Below, piece by piece: positions 8,908-15,714 of a stretch of DNA of 64,000 nt. The notes under the pieces were generated by a model. The model saw only the letters and a list, made by a program, of their open reading frames with translations, did no database searches and was not told where the DNA came from. How positions within the stretch are numbered: the stretch's first letter is position 1; each line of letters begins with the position of its first letter. The DNA is from Gammaproteobacteria bacterium. GTDB lineage: Bacteria > Pseudomonadota > Gammaproteobacteria > UBA6429 > Thiohalophilaceae. A program made the translations under genes and the position numbers. The stretch is taken from assembly GCA_016194635.1 (NCBI GenBank), contig JACQBC010000032.1:62001-126000 (forward strand). The letters are read 5' to 3'.

Positions 8908-9219
8908 ATGAAACGATTTCATGTACAGGTTGCAGTCGCCAATCTTGCCGCCCGCGTTGAGTTTTACAGCAAGTTGTTCGGCCAGGCCCCGAGCAAAACA
9001 AGGCCCGATTACGCCAAATGGATGCTGGATGATCCGCGCGTGAATTTCGCGATCTCGGCGCGCGGTCATGACCCTCGCAGAGGCTCAGGAATTCGGTGCC
9101 GACACGGCCAGCCCAGCCGGGGCATGCTACATTCCGGTGGCATCATCCGCGCAAGGCAGCGAGTCGGCCAAGAGTGCCCTGCTGCCTTCGCAACCTTGGA
9201 CAGCGGAGAGAATATATAA
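8908..9219 (+). pseudogene. VOC/ArsI-like glyoxalase-fold gene, internally deleted
   Basis: The start is good (AGGAGCTGATA then ATG), and residues 1-52 (MKRFHVQVAVANLAARVEFY through DDPRVNFAISARG) closely resemble the first half of ArsI/CadI-type vicinal-oxygen-chelate proteins. After that the similarity stops and the frame continues into non-family sequence. In the +2 frame just downstream, the stretch AGACYIPVASSAQ resembles the Cys-containing tail such proteins often carry. The best explanation is an internal deletion that removed the second beta-alpha-beta-beta-beta half and shifted the frame. The remnant lacks the metal ligands of the second half and should be inactive. The following ~210 bases to 9429 hold no recognisable gene. 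Confidence 0.55.
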
Positions 9220-9429
9220 CTGTAGGACCAGGATTTCCCGCTGTCCTTTTTCTCATGGATAAATCCATAAGCAATCCAGTACCCTCTCCGCTGTAGAAAT
9301 CCTTGACGCAGCGGCGCTGTTTCGTATACAAATATTGGCAGGCAGGGTAGCGTAAGCGATCACATGGAAAGGCTGGGCTATCCCGAGTATTCAACATCGG
9401 TTTAACCGCCCTGGTAGGGAGAGGGAGTC

Positions 9430-10325
9430 ATGGAAAAAATCAAGCACTCGGTCGGTCGAGGCGGGGTAAATACTCCCCGTGACATCGTGATCGTCCAACG
9501 GCTATTGAACCGGCATCAAACCTCCTCCGGCGCGCTGCTGGCGGTGAACAGAATAATGGATGGACACACTCTGTCCAGGCTATTAAGGAGTTTCAGCAGC
9601 GGGTCGTGAAAATGCCCCGTCCCGATGGCCGGGTTGATCCGGGCAAGATGACCGCTGAGCTGTTGTACACTTCGCCGTACCTCGTGGTGATTCAGTCTAT
9701 CGTGGATTATGTAAAATCACTTGTGGCCAATACCGAGACCCAGAAGAAAAAGTCCAGCGCGGGCGAGGCCGTCGTGTTACAAGCCAATATACTCTCACAA
9801 CACAACCAGATTGCGTGGGGCGCGAAAGTCTCGCCGGAGTTTAAGGCCAAGGTCATTAAAATTTGTGATAATTTAGGGATTAACCCCGATTTCTTAATGA
9901 CGTGTATGGCCTTTGAAACCAAAGAGACATTTAGTCCGTCTATAAAAAATGATGCGGGTAGTAGTGGTACGGGTTTAATTCAGTTTATGAAAGATACCGC
10001 AACTGATTTAAATACGACCACTGAAAAGCTTGCCGCAATGTCCGATATACAACAGCTCGATTATGTCGAAAAGTATTTTAAAAATAGAGTACGGATGTAT
10101 AAAAGATTAGACACATTAGAGGATGTCTATTTTGCGATATTAAATCCAATCGGCATTGGAAAAAAAGACGATGACGTTATCTTTACGGAAGGCGTCAAAA
10201 ACGGTGGCTACACCCCCAATAAAGGGCTTGATAAAGACCAGGATGGAAAAATTACCGTCGCAGAAGTAGCGGGTAAAATAAGGCATATGTATCACAGAGG
10301 TTTGAAGCAAGGTTATATCGGGTAA
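9430..10325 (+). pseudogene. Peptidoglycan-binding plus lytic-transglycosylase-like effector, frameshifted
   Basis: A good ribosome site (GAGGGAG) precedes the ATG. The first ~40 codons read SVGRGGVNTPRDIVIVQRLL, a peptidoglycan-binding repeat as found at the N-terminus of secreted cell-wall enzymes. That frame ends soon after, while the continuation of the same domain (AIKEFQQRVVKMPRPDGRVD) lies in another frame, so an indel sits near 9550-9565. The second frame runs about 240 residues with a transglycosylase/SLT-like core: LMTCMAFETKETFSPSI contains the likely catalytic Glu, then GTGLIQFMKDTA. It ends with a DKDQDGKI calcium-like loop. This layout is known from contact-dependent or type VI cell-wall effectors. 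The next gene encodes a lipoprotein that could be its immunity partner. A sequencing error cannot be excluded. Confidence 0.65.
9586..9886 (+). repeat. Direct repeat A, copy 1 (within the lytic-transglycosylase gene)
   Basis: These ~300 bases recur almost unchanged at 10857-11157 (constant offset of 1271). The unit covers the end of the peptidoglycan-binding domain and the start of the enzymatic domain. The few differences are scattered point substitutions, so the duplication is recent but not brand new. Confidence 0.9.
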
Positions 10326-10353
10326 CGGGAAAATATTTTAGGAGGATGAGACG

Positions 10354-10818
10354 ATGACATACCTGCGTTCGGTTATTCTCGGTATGGGGCTGGTGATAGC
10401 CTCCTGTATGGCCGGTGAGCCGAGTAGTGTATGGTATGGCGAATATCATTTTGCGGGATTGGGGGGAGAAACCGGCGGCGGATCACCCATCGTGATGGAC
10501 ATTACACTAAATATACATACGCCCGGTCCCAACGACGCCTGTAATGTGCATATGATAGGCATTCAAAAAGACGAAACCATTTTCTGTACAACCACGGCTA
10601 ACGATAGCAAGATTGATATTAGATTTAAAACCTATGATGATGGTAGAATTTTAAATGGATACGACGTTGCACGGTATAAAGTAGGTGAGATTTTATTTTC
10701 ACTCGAAAAAGCAGTAGGAAAAGATAAGAAAATACTTTATATCCCCCATTGGGCATCGTATGTGCCTTTTGACGATATGGAAAAAGGCGGGAAGTATCAA
10801 TTTGTGAAAACCAAATAA
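10354..10818 (+). CDS. Small lipoprotein, candidate immunity protein of the cell-wall effector
   Basis: This 154-residue protein starts with a lipoprotein signal: charged start, hydrophobic core VILGMGLV, then IASC as lipobox with Cys18. The mature part begins with WYGEYHFAGLGGETGGG, an extracytoplasmic beta-rich pattern seen in small inhibitor-like lipoproteins that accompany lysozyme-type effectors (I believe the DUF5991 type). It starts 28 bases after the effector frame with an excellent AGGAGG site. Location in the periplasmic membrane leaflet fits protection of peptidoglycan. Base composition is AT-richer than the flanking housekeeping genes. The immunity role is inferred from context and signal; no inhibitory activity can be read from the sequence. 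Confidence 0.6.
   Translation: MTYLRSVILGMGLVIASCMAGEPSSVWYGEYHFAGLGGETGGGSPIVMDITLNIHTPGPNDACNVHMIGIQKDETIFCTTTANDSKIDIRFKTYDDGRILNGYDVARYKVGEILFSLEKAVGKDKKILYIPHWASYVPFDDMEKGGKYQFVKTK
10580..10658 (+). repeat. Direct repeat B, copy 1 (inside the immunity-candidate gene)
   Basis: These 79 bases of the lipoprotein gene (encoding IFCTTTANDSKIDIRFKTYD and a few residues more) reappear at 11163-11241 with an offset of 583 and only two or three changes. Confidence 0.88.
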
Positions 10819-10856
10819 TTGTTTTGTTGGCGTGTGATTATTACCGAATAACAAAT

Positions 10857-11157
10857 AGGAGTTTCAACAGCGGGTCGTGAAAATGCCCCGCCCCGATGGC
10901 CGGGTTGATCCGGGCAAGATGACCGCTGAACTGTGGTACACCCCGCCGTACCTCGTGGTGATTCAGTCTATCGTAGAATATATAAAATCACTTGTGGCCA
11001 ATACCGAGGCCCAGAAGAAAAAGTCCAGCGCGGGCGAGGCCGTCGTGTTACAAACCCATATACTCTCACAACACAACCAGATTGCGTGGGGCGCGAAAGT
11101 CTCGCCGGAGTGTAAGGCCAAGGTCATTAAAATTTGTGCAAACTTAGGGATTAACCC
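10857..11157 (+). repeat. Direct repeat A, copy 2
   Basis: This is a near-identical second copy of the segment at 9586-9886, still in frame (KMPRPDGRVDPGKMTAEL is readable). The upstream half of the domain and the whole catalytic core are missing here. It is joined directly at its 3-prime end to a duplicated piece of the immunity-candidate gene. Confidence 0.9.
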
Positions 11158-11241
11158 TACCCTTTTCTGTACAACCACGGCTAACGATAGCAAGATTGAT
11201 ATTAGATTTAAAACCTATGACGATGGTAGAATTTTAAACGG
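10857..11241 (+). pseudogene. Shuffled remnant: effector fragment fused to immunity-gene fragment
   Basis: Repeat A copy 2 and repeat B copy 2 (11163-11241) are fused with about five bases between them. This gives an open frame in which the start of the transglycosylase domain runs into the middle of the lipoprotein (NLGINPTLFCTTTANDSK). The order is what remains if the whole effector-immunity unit was duplicated in tandem and the middle was then deleted. The frame continues past the repeat into unrelated sequence overlapping the next gene. The product lacks the catalytic Glu region and any signal peptide, so it is unlikely to function. Confidence 0.75.
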
Positions 11242-11249
11242 TGTAAATC

Positions 11250-11900
11250 ATGAATCAGATCTTAGTCTATTCAGATTCGCTAACCTGGGGAATCATTCCG
11301 AACACTCGCAAGCGACTTGGTTTTGATCAGCGCTGGCCCGGTGTTATGGAGAATGCGTTACTTGAACGCGGCCGGCGGGTGCGAGTCATTGAGAATTGCC
11401 TCAACGGCCGTCGTACCGCTTGGCCAGATCCCTATAAACCGGGCCGCAATGGTTTAGAGGGCGTGGAGCAAATTATTGAAATGCACTCACCCTTGTCGTT
11501 AGTGATCGTGATGCTGGGGACCAATGATTTCCAGTCCATGCATGCGCACCGTGCCTGGCATGCGGCGCAAGGGGTCAAGGCAATTGTTAACCCGATCCGG
11601 CGCGCACCGGTGGAACCCGGAATGCCTATTGCTCCAATAATAGTAGTGGCCCCGCCCTCTATCGAAAATCCCCGCGGCCCGATTGCGGAAAAATTCCTCG
11701 GCGGCGATGAAAAGTGCACGGGTTTGGCCGAGGAATATCAAGTTGTCGCCGACGAAGTGGGGTGTGGATTTTTTGACGCCGCATCGGTAACGACCGCGAG
11801 TAAGGTCGACGGTATTCATTTGGATGAAGGCCAGCACGGGTTATTAGGTAACGCCTTGGCGCGGCATGTTGTGGAGTTTTATGCGGGAAATCTCGCATAA
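11250..11900 (+). CDS. SGNH/GDSL-family hydrolase
   Basis: This 216-residue protein is a cytoplasmic-looking SGNH hydrolase, an esterase or arylesterase class. Block I is ILVYSDSLTWG with the nucleophile Ser near residue 9; the first Gly of GDSL is replaced by Ser, a known variant. Block III is VIVMLGTNDFQS with the oxyanion Asn, and block V is DGIHLDEGQH with catalytic Asp and His. There is no signal peptide. Its start lies just after the shuffled duplication, so its native promoter may have been replaced; the ribosome site is weak. The substrate is unknown. Confidence 0.88.
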   Translation: MNQILVYSDSLTWGIIPNTRKRLGFDQRWPGVMENALLERGRRVRVIENCLNGRRTAWPDPYKPGRNGLEGVEQIIEMHSPLSLVIVMLGTNDFQSMHAHRAWHAAQGVKAIVNPIRRAPVEPGMPIAPIIVVAPPSIENPRGPIAEKFLGGDEKCTGLAEEYQVVADEVGCGFFDAASVTTASKVDGIHLDEGQHGLLGNALARHVVEFYAGNLA

Positions 11901-11943
11901 TAGGCCCGCGCTTGTTGATTGACAAAATACGAGGTGAAACGCC

Positions 11944-12417
11944 GTGCAAAAAATCACGCCATTTTTGTGGTTCAATGACCAAGCCGAAGAGGCGGTGAAT
12001 TTTTATATCTCGGTTTTCAAGCATGCAAAGATAAGCAGCGTTACGCGTTATGCGCAAGATGGGCCCGATCCAAAGGGCCCGGTGATGTCCATGACCTTCC
12101 AGCTTGAGGGACAGGAATTTATCGCGTTGAACGGTGGCCCTATGTTCAGCTTCACGCCCGCCATATCATTATTTGTAAACTGTGAAACCCAGCAAGAGGT
12201 AGATGAGTTGTAGGACAAGCTCTCCGCGGGTGGAGAAAAACAACGCTGCGGCTGGTTAAAAGACAAATATGGGTTGTCGTGGCAGATCATACCGGTCGCC
12301 TTGGGCCAAATGTTAAGTGACTCCGGCACGGTGAAATCAAAAAGGGTGATGCAGGCGATGTTACAAATGAATAAAATCGATATAACAGGATTAGAAAAAG
12401 CCCAGCAACAGCAATAA
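11944..12417 (+). pseudogene. PhnB-like VOC protein broken by an in-frame TAG
   Basis: A GTG start gives MQKITPFLWFNDQAEEAVNF, the standard beginning of PhnB/3-demethylubiquinone-like VOC proteins. The frame runs into TAG at 12211-12213, exactly where relatives have Trp in DELWDKLSAGGE. The same frame then continues with normal family sequence (KDKYGLSWQIIPVALGQML) to a stop at 12415-12417. A single TGG-to-TAG change explains everything. The ORF would otherwise be about 157 residues, the usual length. It is either a fresh pseudogene or a read error. Confidence 0.8.
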
Positions 12418-12445
12418 CTTTCATAAAGTAGTCTTGGGAACTGGC

Positions 12446-13042
12446 ATGAAGGATTTACATCATATCAACAACCCGCATCATAACGTGCCGACGGATACTA
12501 CATTACCAAGCGTGATAGCCGTTAGCAGCAGCGCTGCGCACACGTTTAGTAAAATCAGCCGCGAATCGATCCAGCTGTTGGTGGGTTTGGGGGTTGAGGG
12601 GGATGCTCATAACGGGCACAGCGTAAAACACCGTTCACGCGTCGCTAAAGATCCCTCCCAGCCCAATCTCAGGCAAATTCATTTGCTGCACGCTGAATTA
12701 TTTGACGAATTGCACACACTTGGTTTTATGATCGCAGCGGGACAACTTGGTGAGAATATAACAACCCGAGGAATCGATCTGCTGGGTTTACCCAGCGGCG
12801 CACGGCTGCATATTGGAGATACGGCGGTTGTAACACTCACCGGGCTTAGAAATCCCTGTGCCCAATTGGATAATTTTCAACAAGGGTTGCTTGCCGCCGT
12901 AGTGGGCCGGGATGAACAGGGCCGTCTTGTACGCAAGGCCGGTGTTATGGGTATCGTTACAGCGGCGGGTAGCGTAAAACCCAAGGATGCGATTGTTGTG
13001 GAGTTGCCGGAGCAACCCCATGTGCGCCTGGAAAAAGTATAG
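12446..13042 (+). CDS. MOSC-domain protein
   Basis: This 198-residue protein has a single MOSC domain, the fold that in molybdenum-cofactor sulfurases and YiiM/YuaD-type proteins handles sulfur or the cofactor. Typical segments are LLVGLGVEGDAHNG, RQIHLLHAELFDEL, AGQLGENITTRGIDL and LTGLRNPCAQLDNF, where the Cys is the conserved reactive residue. The ATG is preceded by TTGGGA; a TTG four codons earlier is less likely. A second MOSC gene lies 1.7 kb downstream. The specific substrate is not known for this subgroup. Confidence 0.88.
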   Translation: MKDLHHINNPHHNVPTDTTLPSVIAVSSSAAHTFSKISRESIQLLVGLGVEGDAHNGHSVKHRSRVAKDPSQPNLRQIHLLHAELFDELHTLGFMIAAGQLGENITTRGIDLLGLPSGARLHIGDTAVVTLTGLRNPCAQLDNFQQGLLAAVVGRDEQGRLVRKAGVMGIVTAAGSVKPKDAIVVELPEQPHVRLEKV

Positions 13043-13456
13043 CACTCACCGCTATTTCCAGAGCGACCGCGCAAACGCCAGTGTAAAATCCGCCCGCACC
13101 TTGCTTGGTTTGCGAGGCGGTGAGGGCGTTACGAATTTCATCTTACCGATTTGTCGCAAGCAAACGTAATACAGCGCGAAACGGTTAATTCCATTATTCT
13201 CTCTAGAAACACCCTAGAAAATCAGTAAGATTACATATCAGCTCCGCACCGAAGCAGCATCGCACGGTTTGAGCCTGATCACCGCTTGGCTGCGCATGGA
13301 ATGTTGAGGCCGTGAAGAAACGCGACATTCGCAAATTGAAAAATCTTTTATATACTGGATTTAGTGGATTACTACCCCCGGCATTTGAAAACCGGGTTTT
13401 TGTACAAGCTTGTTAGGCGATAGGACTACGCGTTCATTACTCGATGGAGGATTCAA
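13043..13456. other. Intergenic region with a terminator-like hairpin
   Basis: No gene is visible in these ~410 bases. Near the right end CCCGG (13377-13381) pairs with CCGGG (13392-13396) and is followed by five T, which looks like a weak Rho-independent terminator for plus-strand transcription from the MOSC side. The next gene has its own GGAGG site at 13447. Confidence 0.45.
13377..13401 (+). terminator. Weak Rho-independent terminator candidate
   Basis: The stem is five GC-rich base pairs, with a ten-base AT-rich loop and a T5 tail. The short stem and large loop make it marginal. Confidence 0.35.
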
Positions 13457-14122
13457 ATGTCACAACGTACTTATCTTGCGACGGGCCTTGTTCTGCTGGC
13501 AATGTCATTCCCGGCGTATTCGGACAGCCCGGCGGACTTTGGCCGATTTTTATCTAAGCCGCAAACCGAGTGGGACGCCGACGGCCGTGACATGTCCCTG
13601 CTCAGCGACTTCGTTTATGAGGACCAGCACCACACCCGTTGGACCGCCAAGAAAGGCGCGAGCATCAACGGTGCGTCGATCCCACAGGTCTTTTGGGGGA
13701 TCATCGGCGGCCCGTTCGAGGGCAAGTACCGCAACGCGTCGGTGGTACACGACACCGAATGTGAACCGCCTTACAAGCACGACTGGAGAGACGTGCATCG
13801 GATGTTTTACAACGCAAGTCGAGCCGGCGGAGTTCCCATGTACAAAGCCAAGACCATGTATATGGCGGTGTATTTTTGCGGACCACGTTGGACCTGGAAC
13901 GGCGTGAAACCGCACGACAGTTGTTTCCAACGCGATACCCTCATCCGTGGAATGGTGGTGTTGCGGAAAAATCCGGCGCTTTCGCTGGAGGCCATCGAAG
14001 CGTTCACTCCAGAGAGCTTGGCTTCGCAAGTGACCGACGCCGAACTCGCCGCGGAACGCACCCTTCTCGACCATGATCTCACCAAGGGAGGTAATCTGGA
14101 TCTGCCCAAGTTATTGCCGTGA
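13457..14122 (+). CDS. Secreted DUF1353-like protein
   Basis: The 221 residues begin with a clear Sec signal peptide (LATGLVLLAMSFPAYSDS). The mature domain contains WTAKKGASINGASIPQVFW, GGPFEGKYRNASVVHD and HDWRDVHRMFYNASR, the conserved blocks of DUF1353, a small family seen in phages and bacteria and suspected of a hydrolase-like role. The His-Asp in VVHD and the WRDVHRMFY helix are the most conserved features. Only two Cys remain near CEPP and YFCGP, which could form a disulfide. The function is unknown. The gene stands alone with its own ribosome site. Confidence 0.75.
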   Translation: MSQRTYLATGLVLLAMSFPAYSDSPADFGRFLSKPQTEWDADGRDMSLLSDFVYEDQHHTRWTAKKGASINGASIPQVFWGIIGGPFEGKYRNASVVHDTECEPPYKHDWRDVHRMFYNASRAGGVPMYKAKTMYMAVYFCGPRWTWNGVKPHDSCFQRDTLIRGMVVLRKNPALSLEAIEAFTPESLASQVTDAELAAERTLLDHDLTKGGNLDLPKLLP

Positions 14123-14419
14123 GCAGTTTTCACACGGGCGTTGCGTGTCGTCTAACCCTTCGGCGAATTATGCCGCGCTTTGAATTTTGACTTGACGGCC
14201 CACGTATAGCCGAACCGGCGCAGGGTGTGGAAAGTAAAGCAAAACCGCGTACACCAACCGAATATGCGATGCGTGTTTGCTAAGTAAACGTTGTGATGGT
14301 TGTTTGCGCGAAATAATCCAGTGCCTTACACTCTACAACACCCGGGTGCGGGATGCGGGGTGTGCTTAGAAAATCTATCCTGCCGGGTATAAACACATCG
14401 TCTACAAGCACACAATTTA
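14123..14419. other. Intergenic stretch without recognisable features
   Basis: About 300 bases contain no supported gene. No clear terminator after the DUF1353-like gene and no strong promoter box pair before the PhzF remnant could be seen. Confidence 0.5.
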
Positions 14420-14695
14420 ATGACTAAACCAACATTTTTTATCACTGACGTTTTTGCCGCTTGCAAGTACGGAGGTAATCCGTTGGCTATATTCGTCGAT
14501 TGTGAATCTTTGTCCGATCAGGAAATGCAGCAGATCGCAAAGGAAATCAATTTTTCAGAAACGACATTTATCACCTCGCGGCAACCCAAGGAGGGTGGCT
14601 ACGTGCTACCACTACCCAAGACGGCATCGAGGTTTTTGTCGGCGGCAATATGGTTGAAGTGGCGCAGGGGGCATGGGGTTGGGTGGTATTGGTAG
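14420..14695 (+). pseudogene. PhzF-family isomerase reduced to its two ends
   Basis: The first ~58 residues (TDVFAACKYGGNPLAIFVD, then FSETTFITSRQP) are the N-terminus of a PhzF/YddE-type diaminopimelate-epimerase-fold protein. Such proteins normally have about 260-300 residues. Right after this, in a shifted frame, the sequence reads QDGIEVFVGGNMVEVAQGAW, which is the characteristic C-terminal strand pair of the same family. About 200 residues in the middle are missing. The remnant lacks one lobe and most of the active site, so it cannot be functional. Confidence 0.75.
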
Positions 14696-14702
14696 GCAAC
14701 TT

Positions 14703-15215
14703 ATGTGGAATATAAAATTCTTTACCCGTGCCACCACGCCCGCCACGCTTACAGCGATATATATAACGTCTTCAGCGGGACAACCCATGCGGGCGGTGAC
14801 ATCGGTAGAGGCCCTGTGTAACATTGGTTTACAGGGGGATCGCTACGCCAACCACGTCGGTTTTTGGCGGGCTACCGACGCCTGCCAGATCACGCTTATC
14901 AGCGAATACGATCTGCGGCAGGCGCTAAAACGCGCGTCGCGCGAATTACACGAGCACTTACTCAGCGGCCACCATCGCCGCAATCTAGTGATTAAAGGTT
15001 TGCGCAGTAACACACTCGAAGGCAGGCGGTTTCGGATCGGTACCGCGGTGTTTCATTACCATAAACCACGTCCACCCTGCGGTTATTTAGATCAGATCGA
15101 GGGCGAGGGTTTGAGTCGCGCCCTGGGTAGGCATAGCGGTGTTTGTCTAAGGGTCGTGACGAGTGGCAGTTTGAGCATCGGTGATAGTGTTGTGATCCTC
15201 GATCCATCGGTTTGA
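14703..15215 (+). CDS. MOSC-domain protein, second copy type
   Basis: This compact 170-residue MOSC protein has EALCNIGLQGDRYAN, ITLISEYDLRQAL, RRNLVIKGLRSNTLEGR and YHKPRPPCGYLDQ; the Cys in PPCGYLD is the conserved reactive position. It is only distantly similar to the upstream MOSC protein, so the pair is not a recent duplication. It resembles stand-alone MOSC proteins of about 150-180 residues. The ATG chosen follows the PhzF remnant; an upstream in-frame start would overlap the remnant and has no ribosome site. Confidence 0.85.
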   Translation: MWNIKFFTRATTPATLTAIYITSSAGQPMRAVTSVEALCNIGLQGDRYANHVGFWRATDACQITLISEYDLRQALKRASRELHEHLLSGHHRRNLVIKGLRSNTLEGRRFRIGTAVFHYHKPRPPCGYLDQIEGEGLSRALGRHSGVCLRVVTSGSLSIGDSVVILDPSV

Positions 15216-15714
15216 AAATCACAACGCCACTAAAATACGCATCAGCCAAGTAATAACTTTATTAAATTTGCCGGGAAGATTACCGTACAAATTGTTGTGT
15301 TGTTGCCCCCGGCGTTTGATTCTCGCATGGGGGCTGTCCAGAAAAATCACTAACGTTAGCCGCCTTACTAATGAGGCGTATGGAAAGGATACCCCCCACC
15401 AAGACCGTCAGCAGCAGGAATGCTGCTGTCGAGTCTACAGGGATGTATTGACGGCGTGTCTTGGTGGGGGGGTATCCTTTCCATATGACTCAGTAATAAG
15501 TCGGCCGCGCTGTGAAATATTACCCAACCTATTATGCAGTTGTTCATACATTTTAAAATGCGCCAAGCAGATACTGCTGCGCTATACACGCGACAAGATT
15601 TTATTACCAACCTGGATGACAAAAGCCAATTTCAATCGTTTTATGGATTTAAATGGTCGGGTATGTATCTTGAGCATTTAGCACCGCAACTGAAAAACGC
15701 AGGGAGAGGTAACA
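15216..15714. other. Intergenic region before the HMG-CoA reductase operon
   Basis: About 500 bases hold a large inverted-repeat element at 15379-15485 and, on the right, the leader of the operon ending in a good ribosome site (GGGAGAGGTAACA). A 64-codon frame overlaps the operon start but has no ribosome site. The promoter of the operon must lie here, possibly downstream of the element. Confidence 0.5.
15379..15485. repeat. 107-bp imperfect inverted-repeat element (MITE-like or long hairpin)
   Basis: The left arm starts TATGGAAAGGATACCCCCC and the right arm ends GGGGGTATCCTTTCCATA. The complementary arms extend for about 32 bases (to CCGTCA and TGACGG) with small bulges. Inside lies a second perfect hairpin, CAGCAGCA-GGAA-TGCTGCTG at 15409-15428. 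The flanks are weakly inverted too (TTACTAATGAG against CTCAGTAATA). There is no room for a transposase. It could be a non-autonomous element, an attenuator-like structure or a remnant; no second copy was seen in the window. Confidence 0.75.

Noticed and set aside
9143-9397. 84-codon minus-strand frame between the VOC remnant and the effector gene
   Set aside because: It has no start signal or recognisable protein features, and it crosses the leader of the effector gene.
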